Shown one piece after another: positions 31,049 to 46,157 of a DNA stretch of 64,000 nucleotides. The number at the start of each line of letters is the position of its first letter. Position 1 is the stretch's first letter. The notes under the pieces were generated by a model. That model was not told the origin of the DNA and made no database searches. It saw nothing but the letters and a program-made list of their open reading frames with translations. The stretch is from positions 1 to 64,000 of the forward strand of contig CAJYKB010000083.1 of the NCBI GenBank assembly GCA_913774925.1. Direction: 5' to 3'. A program made the position numbers and the translations under genes. The DNA is from an uncultured Sphingomonas sp. (lineage in GTDB: Bacteria > Pseudomonadota > Alphaproteobacteria > Sphingomonadales > Sphingomonadaceae).

Positions 31049-31279
31049 ATGAGCAAGCTGCACCTCGTCTTCGGCGGCCGCGTCGCCGATCCCCGCACGC
31101 TCGACTTCGACGATCTCCGGTCGATCGAAGTCGTCGGCATCTTCCCCGATTATGCCAGCGCCGAAAAGGCATGGCGCGCCGCCGCGCAGCGCACGGTTGA
31201 CGATGCCGAGATGAAGTACGTGGTTGTCCACCTCCACCGTCTGCTTGAGCCGGACCTGCTGGCGAAGCCCGAGGCGTAA
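31049..31279 (+). CDS. DUF4170 domain-containing protein
   Basis: KLHLVFGGRVADPRTLDFDDLRSIEVVGIFPDYASAEKAWRAAAQRTVDDAEMKYVVVHLHRLLEP. Confidence 0.8.
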   Translation: MSKLHLVFGGRVADPRTLDFDDLRSIEVVGIFPDYASAEKAWRAAAQRTVDDAEMKYVVVHLHRLLEPDLLAKPEA

Positions 31280-31579
31280 GCGCGAGCACGCCCGGCCTCA
31301 ATCAACATGCCGGGGCGCGTGTGGCGCGTGGCCTGTCGGGTTTCGCGGGCCGACACGTGGCGCCGGGCGGCGCGAGCAGGATCAGCCATATCCCGACACA
31401 GGCCGGGCCGCCCGTTGCATTCCGTCACCCCGGGCTCCTGCCTGCGCAGGAGCACAATTGTGGTGATCGATCACCTCAGGTAAGGCGTCACATCGGCCGG
31501 TCTGACACTCTCAACGTTTCCGGCGACGGTAGGAGGCAAGGGCTGGAAGGCGCCTCCGCCGCGTCCCGCCGTCGTGGGC

Positions 31580-32356
31580 TCAAAAGAGTTCGTCGAGCGC
31601 GCGGTGCAGTTCGCGCCGCTGGGGATCGAGCGTGTCGATCCCCAGCGCGGCAAGGAACGCGGCCTGCGCCGCTGCGCCGAATCCGCCCAGATCGCGCCAG
31701 CCGATGAAGATGTCGCGATAGGGGTCACCCACGCCCAGCCGCCCGACATCGATGCACCCGACGATCGCGCCGTCGTCGCCGATGATGATGTTGCCGAGCG
31801 AGAAGTCGCCATGGACGACGACACGCCCCCGCTCCGCCCACGCCATCTCCTCGACCTTGGCGAGCACGCGTTCCGCGCTCCAACCGCCATGCTCGTCGTC
31901 GAAATCGTCGGTATCGACCAGCCCGTCCACGACCAGCCGGCGCACCACCGGCAGCCACGCGGCGACGCCGGAATCGAAGGGGCAATCCGCGACCGGCACG
32001 GCGTGTAGCTGGAGCAGGAACGCCGCCATCGCCTCCGCGACCGCGACGGCGCGTGCGCGATCCGCCTTGATGAAATCGCCGGCGGAGACACCCGGCAGCG
32101 GCGTGGTCAGCAGCCAGGCGGCATCCGCCTCCTCCACCGCCGCGACGACGCGCGGCGCGGGGATACGTCCGTTCGACCAACGAAGGCGCTTGGCCTCGTC
32201 CAGCACGAGCTGACGGACATGCCCGCGCCCCGTCTTCAGAAAGAGGTCGCCCGCATCGCCATACAGGCGGACGATCCCGGCTCCCGACTGGCCATCGGTG
32301 ACCGCGACCGGGCGGCGATCGCCGACATGCGCGGCGATCGCCTCCGGCCAGCGCAC
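31580..32356 (-). CDS. APH(3')-family aminoglycoside phosphotransferase-like kinase
   Basis: VVHGDFSLGNIIIGDDGAIVGCIDVGRLGVGDPYRDIFIGW; C-terminus LDELF; probable GTG start just after the greA stop. Confidence 0.88.
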   Translation of the reverse strand: MRWPEAIAAHVGDRRPVAVTDGQSGAGIVRLYGDAGDLFLKTGRGHVRQLVLDEAKRLRWSNGRIPAPRVVAAVEEADAAWLLTTPLPGVSAGDFIKADRARAVAVAEAMAAFLLQLHAVPVADCPFDSGVAAWLPVVRRLVVDGLVDTDDFDDEHGGWSAERVLAKVEEMAWAERGRVVVHGDFSLGNIIIGDDGAIVGCIDVGRLGVGDPYRDIFIGWRDLGGFGAAAQAAFLAALGIDTLDPQRRELHRALDELF

Positions 32357-32357
32357 G

Positions 32358-32834
32358 TCAGATGAACTCGATCTTCGACACCACGTAATAGCGGTCGCCC
32401 GCGGGCACCGACACCTCGACCTCGTCATCGACGCTGCGCCCGATCAGCGCACGGCCCAGCGGGGAATTGTAGCTGATGCGCCCGGTCTTCGCGTCCGCCT
32501 CGGTCTGGCCGACGATCTGGTACTTCACCGGCTTGTCGTCGTCGTCGAGCAGCGTCACGGTCGCGCCGAACACGATCTTGTCGCCCGACAGGTCGCGCGG
32601 ATCGATGATCTGCGCGCGGCTCAGCTTGTCCTCGATATCGGCGATCGTCGCCTCGACCTGGCCCTGCCGCTCCTTGGCGGCATGATATTCGGCATTTTCC
32701 GACAGGTCGCCGTGGGCGCGCGCTTCCTCGATCGCGTCGACGATCAGCGGGCGTTCGGTCTTCAGGCGCTTCAGGTCCGCGGTCAGCTTCTCATAGCCTT
32801 CCTGCAGCATCGGCATCTTGTCGACGGTCGCCAT
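32358..32834 (-). CDS. greA: transcription elongation factor GreA
   Basis: [69 protein letters not shown]. Confidence 0.97.
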   Translation of the reverse strand: MATVDKMPMLQEGYEKLTADLKRLKTERPLIVDAIEEARAHGDLSENAEYHAAKERQGQVEATIADIEDKLSRAQIIDPRDLSGDKIVFGATVTLLDDDDKPVKYQIVGQTEADAKTGRISYNSPLGRALIGRSVDDEVEVSVPAGDRYYVVSKIEFI

Positions 32835-32862
32835 CGCTAGTCCTTCAATATTCGTAGCCCCC

Positions 32863-32904
32863 AAAAACCAGCGAGCGGGCGACCCACCATGGGGAGGGTC
32901 GCCC
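32863..32904 (-). terminator. intrinsic terminator-like hairpin between carB and greA (minus strand)
   Basis: GGGCGACCC...GGGTCGCCC arms (32877-32885/32896-32904), then TTTTT on the minus strand (32863-32867). Confidence 0.55.
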
Positions 32905-32926
32905 ACACGGTCCGAAACTGTGGGGA

Positions 32927-36271
<3,345 letters not shown>

Positions 36272-36340
36272 GTCAGTCCTGCAAAGTTCGAGCGACGCCC
36301 GTGCGCGTCTTTCTATATCCGGGGCAGCGAAGGGACGGCG

Positions 36341-37507
36341 TCATCGCAACGCGTCGACGAACCGCTCGAACAGATAGAAGCTGTCCTGCGGCCCCGGGCT
36401 TGCCTCCGGGTGATACTGGACCGAGAACGCCGGGCGATCGGTCAGCTCCAGCCCCGCGTTGCTGCCGTCGAACAGCGACACGTGCGTCTCGCGGGCATTA
36501 TGCGGCAGCGTCTCACGTTCGACCGCGAAGCCGTGGTTCATGCTGGTGATTTCGACCGCGCCGTCGCTCAATCGCTGGACCGGGTGGTTGGCGCCGCGGT
36601 GGCCCTGGAACATCTTGGTGGTCTTTGCCCCCACCGCGAGGCCGAGCAGTTGGTGGCCCAGGCAGATGCCGAACAGCGGCTTTCCCGTATCGAGCAGTTG
36701 CCGGATCACCGGGACCGCATATTCGCCGGTCGCGGCGGGATCGCCGGGACCGTTGGAGAGAAAGATGCCGTCCGGGCTCAGCGCCATGATCTCGTCGAAC
36801 GTCGCCTGTGCGGGCACGACCGACACCTTCGCCCCGGCCTGAACCAGGTTGCGGAAGATATTGAACTTGCTGCCATAGTCGATCGCGACAACATGCGGAC
36901 GCTCGCCCGCGTCTGCCGCGCCATAGCCGAAGCCGAGCCGCCAGATGCCGCCGTCCCACGTGCCGTGCGTCTCGCGCGTCACGTCCTTGGCAAGGTCCAT
37001 CCCCTCCAGCCCCGGCCAGCCGCGCGCCATCGCGAGCAGCGCCGGCAGGTCGAACTGGCCCGCCGGCGAATGAGCGACCACGCCGTTGGGCGCGCCGCTG
37101 GAGCGGATGCGCCGCGTCAGCGCGCGCGTGTCGATCCCGGCGAGGCCGATGCGGGTGTGGCGCTTCATCCAGCCGTCGAGGTTCTCCATCGCGCGGAAGT
37201 TGGAAGGCGCGGTCGGATCCTCGCGCACGATCATGCCCAGCGCATGGGGGTTATCCGCCTCCACGTCGTCCGGGTTGGCGCCGACATTGCCGATATGCGG
37301 GAAGGTGAAGGTGATGATCTGACCCGCGAAGGACGGGTCCGTCATGATCTCCTGATAGCCGGTCATCGCGGTGTGGAAGCACACCTCGCCCACCGCCGCG
37401 CCCTCCGCGCCGAAGCCACGGCCCCATGCCACCTCGCCATTCGCCAGGACGAGGACGCCGGTGGCCCCTTCCGGTTGCGGGACGCGCGAAATGTCGGGCT
37501 CGGCCAT
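36341..37507 (-). CDS. carA: carbamoyl-phosphate synthase small subunit
   Basis: GEVCFHTAMTGYQEIMTDPSFAGQIITFTFPHIGNVG; FGICLGHQLLGLAVGAKTTKMFQGHRGANHPV. Confidence 0.97.
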   Translation of the reverse strand: MAEPDISRVPQPEGATGVLVLANGEVAWGRGFGAEGAAVGEVCFHTAMTGYQEIMTDPSFAGQIITFTFPHIGNVGANPDDVEADNPHALGMIVREDPTAPSNFRAMENLDGWMKRHTRIGLAGIDTRALTRRIRSSGAPNGVVAHSPAGQFDLPALLAMARGWPGLEGMDLAKDVTRETHGTWDGGIWRLGFGYGAADAGERPHVVAIDYGSKFNIFRNLVQAGAKVSVVPAQATFDEIMALSPDGIFLSNGPGDPAATGEYAVPVIRQLLDTGKPLFGICLGHQLLGLAVGAKTTKMFQGHRGANHPVQRLSDGAVEITSMNHGFAVERETLPHNARETHVSLFDGSNAGLELTDRPAFSVQYHPEASPGPQDSFYLFERFVDALR

Positions 37508-37631
37508 GATCGGCAAGCACTCCTCAGGTTGGTTTGCAGCAATGTCGCTAAGTGCCGCCCGCTAGTCCCCCGGCCCCGCAACGTCAACCGGCCACTCGCC
37601 TGACGGCGACGGGGGCGCTATCGCAGCGGGC

Positions 37632-38084
37632 ATGATTCGAGACGACATCAAGCAAGCCCAGATCGCCGCCATGAAGGCCGGCGACAAGGAAACCCGCGCC
37701 GCGATCGGCCTGATCCAGGCAGCGGTGAAGAACCGCGATATCGAGGCGCGCACCGGCGGCGCGCCCGCGGACGACGACGCGCTGGTGATCGAGGTTCTGC
37801 AAAAGATGGTGAAGCAGCGCCGCGAATCGATCGCGATGTACGAGCAGGGCGGCCGCGCCGAACTGGCCGCCGCGGAGGCCGCAGAGGTCGCCGTGATCGA
37901 GCGCTTCCTGCCGGCGCAGATGAGCGAGGACGAAACGAAGAACGCGATCGAAGCGATCAAGGCGGACCTGGGGGCGAGCGGCATGAAGGACATGGGCCGC
38001 GTGATGGCGGAGCTGAAGGCGCGCCATGCGTCGACGCTGGACATGAGCAAGGCGTCGGGGCTGGTGAAGGCGGCGCTGGCGTAA
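37632..38084 (+). CDS. GatB/YqeY domain-containing protein
   Basis: IRDDIKQAQIAAMKAGDKETRAAIGLIQAAVKNRDIE...ASGMKDMGRVMAELKARH; upstream of dnaG-rpoD. Confidence 0.92.
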   Translation: MIRDDIKQAQIAAMKAGDKETRAAIGLIQAAVKNRDIEARTGGAPADDDALVIEVLQKMVKQRRESIAMYEQGGRAELAAAEAAEVAVIERFLPAQMSEDETKNAIEAIKADLGASGMKDMGRVMAELKARHASTLDMSKASGLVKAALA

Positions 38085-38125
38085 CCCCCTACCCACCCCC
38101 TACCCCGGCATTCCCGCGAACCTCC

Positions 38126-38232
38126 GTCATCCCGCGGAGACGGGAATCCATATACGCTGAACTTCATACGCTGAACTTCGCGATAGAGCCGGAACGTCGG
38201 CGTGTATGGATCCCCGCCTTCGCGGGGATGAC
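38126..38232. repeat. REP/MITE-like inverted repeat, copy D, with internal ATACGCTGAACTTC tandem duplication
   Basis: GTCATCCCGCGGAGACGGGAATCCATATACG...CGTGTATGGATCCCCGCCTTCGCGGGGATGAC. Confidence 0.82.
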
Positions 38233-38241
38233 GGGTGGTTG

Positions 38242-38454
38242 GTTCGGGCGAAGGCGCGAAGACGCGAAGAAGGCTGGTTCACGCGGAGGCGCGGAGATTG
38301 GCGTCGGCGGTGACGCTCCGAGCCACGCCAGCCGTTCAACATGTGGCAGACTGATGAGCGATTGCGCTGACGCGCAGCATGACCCCAAACGCACCCCCTC
38401 CGCGTCTCCGCGTAAACCCCCGTAATCTTCGCGGCTTCGCGGCTTCGTGCGAAC
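38242..38454. repeat. large imperfect inverted repeat (about 55-nt arms) between yqeY-like gene and dnaG
   Basis: GTTCGGGCGAAGGCGCGAAGACGCGAAGA..GGTTCACGCGGAGGCGCGGAGA versus CCTCCGCGTCTCCGCGTAAACC..TCTTCGCGGCTTCGCGGCTTCGTGCGAAC. Confidence 0.75.
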
Positions 38455-38506
38455 AGGATCATTGCAATTTCGCCACCCCCGCGGTAATGCCACGTTACAA
38501 TCGCGC

Positions 38507-40404
38507 GTGAGCCTCACTCCCGCCTTCCTCGACGAATTGCGCGCGCGGACATCGCTGTCCGCGCTGCTCGGCAAGACGGTGAAGCTGACCCGCGCCGGGC
38601 GCGAGATGAAGGGCTGCTGCCCCTTCCACAATGAAAAGACGCCCAGCTTCTACGTCAACGACGACAAGGGCTTCTATCACTGCTTCGGCTGCTCGGCGCA
38701 CGGCGATGCGATCCGCTGGCTGACCGACCATCAGGGGCTGCCCTTCATGGAGGCGGTGAAGGAACTCGCCGCCGCCGCCGGAATGGAGGTGCCCGCGCAG
38801 GACCGCCACGCCGCGCAGCGCGCCGAGAAGGCGAAGTCGCTCCACGACGTGATGCAGGCCGCGGCCGATTTCTTCGTCCAGCAACTCGGCGCGATCGACG
38901 GCGCGGAAGCGCGCGCGCTGCTCGACCGGCGCGGCGTCACGCCTGCCAGCGCGAAGGCGTTCGGCATCGGCTATGCGCCCGATTCGCGTACCCGGCTACG
39001 CAGCGCGCTCAAGGACTTCGGCGACGCCATGCTCGTCGAGGCGGGGCTGCTGATCCAGGTCGAGGGGAAGGAGCCGTACGACCGGTTCCGCGGCCGCCTG
39101 ATGATCCCGATCCGCGATCCGCGCGGGCGCGTCATCGCATTCGGCGGGCGGATCATCGGAGAGGGCGAGCCCAAGTATCTCAATTCCCCCGACACCCCGC
39201 TCTTCGACAAGGGGCGCACGCTCTACAATCTCGATCGCGCCGCGCCCGCCGCGCGCAAGGCCGACCGGCTGTTCGTGGTCGAGGGTTATATGGACGCGAT
39301 CGCGCTGGCGCAGGGCGGCGTCGGCGAGGCGGTCGCCCCGCTCGGCACCGCGCTGACCGAGGCGCAGCTGGAGCGGCTGTGGCGCGTGGTCGACGTGCCG
39401 GTGGTGTGCCTCGACGGCGATGCCGCGGGGCAGAAGGCCGCGATCCGCGCCGCGCACCGCGCGCTGCCGATGCTGGCGCCGGGGCGCAGCCTCGCCTTCG
39501 TCACCTTGCCCGACGGCCAGGACCCCGACGACCTGATGCGCGCGAAGGGCGCAGCGGCGTTCGAGGCGCTGGTGCGCGAGGCCGAACCGCTGGTCGACCG
39601 GCTGTGGAAGCACGAACTGGCGGCGGAACCGCTGGGCACGCCGGAGCAGCGCGCGGGGCTGAAGCGCCGCCTGTCGGAGCTGGCGCAATCGATCGCCGAT
39701 CCTGCGGTAAAGGGCGAATATCAGGCGGAGTTCCGCCACCGCTTCGACGAACAGTTCGCGCGCAACCGCAGCACCGGCTTCCAGCAGCGCCAGCCTTTCT
39801 ACCCGATGGCGCAGCGCCGCCCGGGGCAGAAGTGGACGCCCCCTCCCCCGCCCGTGACCGAGGATGCGAAGAAGCTGCGCGCCGCCGGCGGGATCGACCG
39901 CGTGCTGGCCAAGGCGGTGCTTGCCGGGCTGATCCGCCATCCGGCCGAGATCGCGCGGCATATGGAGGTCCTGGGCAGCCTGAAACTCGCCGACGGCGCG
40001 CTGGGGCGGCTGTTCGAGGCGGTGGTGGATGTGGCGCTGGAGGACCGGCGCGACGGCACGCTTGATAGCGGACGCCTCGTCACCATATTGGCACGGTCCG
40101 GTTTCGATACGGTCGCGCACGATCTCCTGAGAGCCGATACGATGCCCTATTCCTTCACGCGCGCCGATGGCGACACGAAGCAGGCACGTGAGGATCTCGA
40201 CGAGGCGATCGCGATACTGGTCACCCGGCCTGAGGTGGATGCGGCATTGGCGGAGGCCACCTCCGCGATGCAGGCGCGCTTCACCGACGAGGCGTTCGAA
40301 CGGCAGGTGGCATTGGTGAACGAACAGCGGGCGCTGGACCAGCGCCTTGCAAATCTCGTGCAGGCGAACGAAGACGCCCGCGCGCTTGGACCTGAGGACG
40401 ATTG

Positions 40405-40405
<1 letters not shown>
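38507..40405 (+). CDS. dnaG: DNA primase
   Basis: [36 protein letters not shown] zinc-binding; [25 protein letters not shown] start inferred. Confidence 0.96.
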
Positions 40406-42432
<2,027 letters not shown>

Positions 42433-42500
42433 GATGGGACGCGGGACGGCTTGAGCCATTCCGCTGTCCGGCCGAGGCGAACCGGATACCGACCCACCTC

Positions 42501-42638
42501 GTCATGCCGGACGTGTTCCGGCATCCACCGTGCCGCTCACTCACACGCATTCGATGGGCGGAGCGGTGGATGCCGGAACAGGGCTCTCCTGAGCTTCGTC
42601 GAAGGGTCCGGCATGACGATGGAGACTTTTGCAGAGGT
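42501..42638. repeat. inverted repeat, copy E, with right-hand GATGGAGACTTTTGCAGAGGT tag
   Basis: GTCATGCCGGACGTGTTCCGGCATCCACC...GGTGGATGCCGGAACAGGG...GGGTCCGGCATGAC followed by the tag also present in copy B. Confidence 0.78.
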
Positions 42639-42829
42639 TCGAACATCTCCGGGGTGACGGATCTTCCGGGGCGCCAGAGGAGGCGCTGGCGAACGTTTCA
42701 CGAGAGCCGCTACCTCCGATTGTAAAAAATTCCGACATAAACCTCCCATTTACGTCGCGCTGCTAGTCCGGCTCTACGGAATGCGGCGGTCGCCTTCCGG
42801 TTCTCGCAGGCTGGCGTTCGGGAGGCGCG

Positions 42830-43501
42830 ATGATGGCGACGATACTCGGTAACGTCGGGCTCAAACCCACGGGCGCCGCCCATACCATCCTGACGCTGGT
42901 CGCATCGGACGGCACGGCGGCCTCGCCCCACGCCGCGACGCTGGAAAGCGCGACCGCGACGCTGCGCGACCTCACCGATGCGGTACACGCGCTCGCGGTC
43001 GTCCACGGCGCCTTCCCCGGCATCGTCGATCACGCCATGGCCCGTACCACCGACGATGCGGCACGCGACTGGCTGATCGCGGCGGGCGCCGCGATGACCG
43101 CGGAGCGATCGATGCTCGTCCGGCTGGCCTCCGCGGTCGGCCCCCTGCCCTCCACCCCCAATCAGGCGGCGTCGCAGGCCGCGATCCTGGGGCAGCGCCA
43201 CACGCTGGAGATGCTGGCGCAATCCGACCGCAACGGCTGCGCGACCGGCACGGCGCTCGCCTTCGTGCTCGACTGGGCCGCGGTCCGCCGCGTGCTCGAC
43301 AGCTGCGCCGATCGCGTCGGCCTGCCCGCCGCCGCCGATTTCGCCGCGACGACGATCGCCGCGCACGCCTTCGTCGAGGGGATCGATGCCACCCCGCCCG
43401 TCGAACGCGCGATGGCGTTCGGCGCGCAGCAGATGCTCGCGCAGCACCGCGGTCTGTGGCACCTGCTCGCCGCCCGCGCCGCCGCCCGCGCACAGCTCTA
43501 A
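42830..43501 (+). CDS. hypothetical alpha-helical protein (223 aa)
   Basis: Long ORF on the coding-consistent strand between rpoD and moxR; no family recognised with confidence. Confidence 0.65.
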   Translation: MMATILGNVGLKPTGAAHTILTLVASDGTAASPHAATLESATATLRDLTDAVHALAVVHGAFPGIVDHAMARTTDDAARDWLIAAGAAMTAERSMLVRLASAVGPLPSTPNQAASQAAILGQRHTLEMLAQSDRNGCATGTALAFVLDWAAVRRVLDSCADRVGLPAAADFAATTIAAHAFVEGIDATPPVERAMAFGAQQMLAQHRGLWHLLAARAAARAQL

Positions 43502-43572
43502 CCGCGCTTGCACAGCGGCGACGCTTCCCGCTACACCATACCCGTTATTCGAGACGACGACGGGAAGAGGCT

Positions 43573-44427
43573 ATGCAGCGGTTCGAGGGCACGCAGGATT
43601 ATGTCGCGACCGATGACCTGAAGGTCGCGGTCAATGCCGCGGTGACGCTGCGCCGCCCGCTGCTGGTCAAGGGGGAGCCGGGCACCGGCAAGACGGTGCT
43701 CGCCTATGAGATCGCCAAGGCGGTCGGCACCGACCTGATCGAATGGAACATCAAGTCGACGACCAAGGCGCAGCAGGGGCTGTACGAATATGACGCCGTC
43801 GCGCGCCTGCGCGATGGTCAGCTGGGCGACGAGCGCGTCCACGACATCGCCAACTACATCCGCAAGGGCAAGTTGTGGGAGGCGTTCCAGCGGGAGAAGC
43901 CCGCCGTCCTGCTGATCGACGAGATCGACAAGGCCGACATCGAGTTTCCCAACGACCTGTTGCAGGAACTCGATCGGATGGAATTCCACGTCTACGAGAC
44001 GAAGGAAACCGTGCGCGCGACCGAGCGCCCGATCGTCGTCATCACCTCCAACAACGAAAAGGAGCTGCCCGACGCCTTTCTGCGCCGCTGCTTCTTCCAT
44101 TATATCAAATTCCCGGACCGCGAGACGATGCAGTCGATCGTCGACGTCCATTTCCCCGGCATCCAGAAGATGCTGGTGTCGAAGGCGATGGACATCTTCT
44201 ACGACGTGCGCGAGGTGCCCGGTCTCAAGAAGAAGCCCTCGACAAGCGAGCTGCTCGACTGGCTCAAGCTCCTGCTGCACGAGGATATGCCATTGGAAGT
44301 GTTGCAGAACCGCGATCCGACGAAGGCGATCCCGCCGCTTCACGGTGCGCTGCTGAAGAACGAGCAGGACGTGATGCTGTTCGAGCGGCTGGCGTTCATG
44401 GCGAAGCGGCAGGCCAACAAGAACTGA
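43573..44427 (+). CDS. MoxR family AAA+ ATPase
   Basis: LVKGEPGTGKTVLAYEIAKAVG (Walker A); VLLIDEIDKADIEFPNDLLQELDRMEF; ITSNNEKELPDAFLRRCFFHYIKFP. Confidence 0.95.
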   Translation: MQRFEGTQDYVATDDLKVAVNAAVTLRRPLLVKGEPGTGKTVLAYEIAKAVGTDLIEWNIKSTTKAQQGLYEYDAVARLRDGQLGDERVHDIANYIRKGKLWEAFQREKPAVLLIDEIDKADIEFPNDLLQELDRMEFHVYETKETVRATERPIVVITSNNEKELPDAFLRRCFFHYIKFPDRETMQSIVDVHFPGIQKMLVSKAMDIFYDVREVPGLKKKPSTSELLDWLKLLLHEDMPLEVLQNRDPTKAIPPLHGALLKNEQDVMLFERLAFMAKRQANKN

Positions 44428-44509
44428 GCCCACCCAAACCGGCAACGAACAACATTGTTCATCCGACGTTCACCACGCTACACGGGTTCGTGCGGCGTGA
44501 GGGTGGCGT

Positions 44510-45487
44510 ATGATCGAAAGCGGTTCGTTGACCCCGGGTACGCGTGTCGAACGCTTCGACGTGCCCGAGCACACCGCGCTGCGGGTCGAAATGCCGGCCC
44601 CGGCGCTCCGCGATCTCGTCAGCAATTATCACATCATGGATTCGCAGCGCGAGCATCATGACGGCCGGCAGCAATGGCTGCTGCCGTCATGGCCCGCGCT
44701 GCGCTTCATCCTGGCCCCGGACCCGATCACGCTGACCGTCGGGGCGCGACGCTACGATCCCATTCCCGAGGCCGCGTTGTACGGCACCGCCAGCAGGGCG
44801 ATGCAGATGACCACGCACGGCGGGGTCACCGTCGGGGTCGACCTCACCCCGCTCGGCTGGGCGCGGCTGATGAACCGGCGCGCGGATCTCTACCGCGACC
44901 GCATCGTGCCGTTGGAGACGGTGCTGCCCCCCGCATGGGTGGCGCGCACGCTCCAACGGCTGCGCGACAGCGATCAGGGCAGCGAGGTGAAGGCGATCCT
45001 GGACGACATGCTGCTCGCGATCGTCGCGCCTGCCACGCCGGACGATGCCGCGATCGTGGCGTTGCAGCGGCTGATCGCCGACGACGCCACCCGCGACCTG
45101 ACCGCCGCGGCCACCGCGGTGGGGATGACCCCGGCGGCGTTGCGCCGATTGGCGACGCGCTATTTCGGCTTCCCGCCCAAGACGCTGCTGATCCGCACCC
45201 GCTTCCTGCGCTCGCTGGTGCGGATGATGCACGCGGGCGACGATGCCGATTACAGCGCGATCGCGCCGACCTATTTCGACGCCTCGCACTTCCTGCGCGA
45301 CGCCGACCGCTTCCTGGGCACGACGCCGCGGCGGTTCCTGCGACAGGATCACCGCTACCTCAGCGCATTCCTGCGGGCGACGAGCGAGGTGCGCCGCGCC
45401 GCCCGCGCGGCGGACGGCCGTGCGCCCGCATCGATCCGGGCGACGGCCGCCAGCGAAGGCGGCCAAGGCCTTTCCAACATGGGTTAA
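44510..45487 (+). CDS. AraC-like helix-turn-helix transcriptional regulator
   Basis: N-terminal sensory region; C-terminal DLTAAATAVGMTPAALRRLATRYFGFPPKTLLIRTRFLRSL...YFDASHFLRDADRFLGTTPRRFL. Confidence 0.82.
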   Translation: MIESGSLTPGTRVERFDVPEHTALRVEMPAPALRDLVSNYHIMDSQREHHDGRQQWLLPSWPALRFILAPDPITLTVGARRYDPIPEAALYGTASRAMQMTTHGGVTVGVDLTPLGWARLMNRRADLYRDRIVPLETVLPPAWVARTLQRLRDSDQGSEVKAILDDMLLAIVAPATPDDAAIVALQRLIADDATRDLTAAATAVGMTPAALRRLATRYFGFPPKTLLIRTRFLRSLVRMMHAGDDADYSAIAPTYFDASHFLRDADRFLGTTPRRFLRQDHRYLSAFLRATSEVRRAARAADGRAPASIRATAASEGGQGLSNMG

Positions 45488-45522
45488 CCATCGTTTTACC
45501 CCCGTCGACTACGGTCGTCGCC

Positions 45523-46098
45523 ATGTCGCGCGTCCGTCGCCTCCTCATCCTCGCTGCCTACTCGCTCATGGGCACCGCAGCAGCGGCGAGCGCCGCCCCC
45601 GCGCCATCGCTGCTCGACTATGTCGGGCAATGCGTCCCCTTCGCGCGCGAGGCCTCGGGGATCCAGATCTACGGCGATGCCTGGACGTGGTGGGAGCAGG
45701 CGGAGGGCCGCTATCCCCGCGGCCATCGCCCGCGTGTCGGTGCGGTGATCGTGTTCGCGCGCAGCGGGCAGTTGAAGCTCGGCCATGTCGCGGTCGTCAG
45801 CCGCACCGTCGAGCGCCGCGTGGTGATGCTGACACACGCCAATTGGTCGCGCCGCGACGGCGTGCGCGGCCATGCCGAGCAGGACGTCACGCTCCACGAC
45901 GTCTCGCCCGCGAACGACTGGTCGCAGGTGAAGGTATGGTACGGCGACCGCGGCGGACTGGGCAGCAGCATCTATCCGGTCGAGGGGTTCATCTACGGCG
46001 ACGGACATGCCGCGGCGGGGCTGAGCGGCCGCCAGCCGGACGACGTCGGTGCGCTCATCGACGCCTATGTTCCGGAGGCCGCGACCGCGGCACGGTGA
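45523..46098 (+). CDS. CHAP domain-containing exported protein
   Basis: Signal peptide; YVGQCVPFAREASGIQIYGDAWTWWEQAEGRYPRGHRPRVGAVIVFARSGQLKLGHVAVVSR. Confidence 0.9.
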   Translation: MSRVRRLLILAAYSLMGTAAAASAAPAPSLLDYVGQCVPFAREASGIQIYGDAWTWWEQAEGRYPRGHRPRVGAVIVFARSGQLKLGHVAVVSRTVERRVVMLTHANWSRRDGVRGHAEQDVTLHDVSPANDWSQVKVWYGDRGGLGSSIYPVEGFIYGDGHAAAGLSGRQPDDVGALIDAYVPEAATAAR

Positions 46099-46157
46099 AC
46101 CAACCGGGTCTTCGATAGCAACTCGACACGGCCGCCCGCGCGGGGCATCATGGGTGC

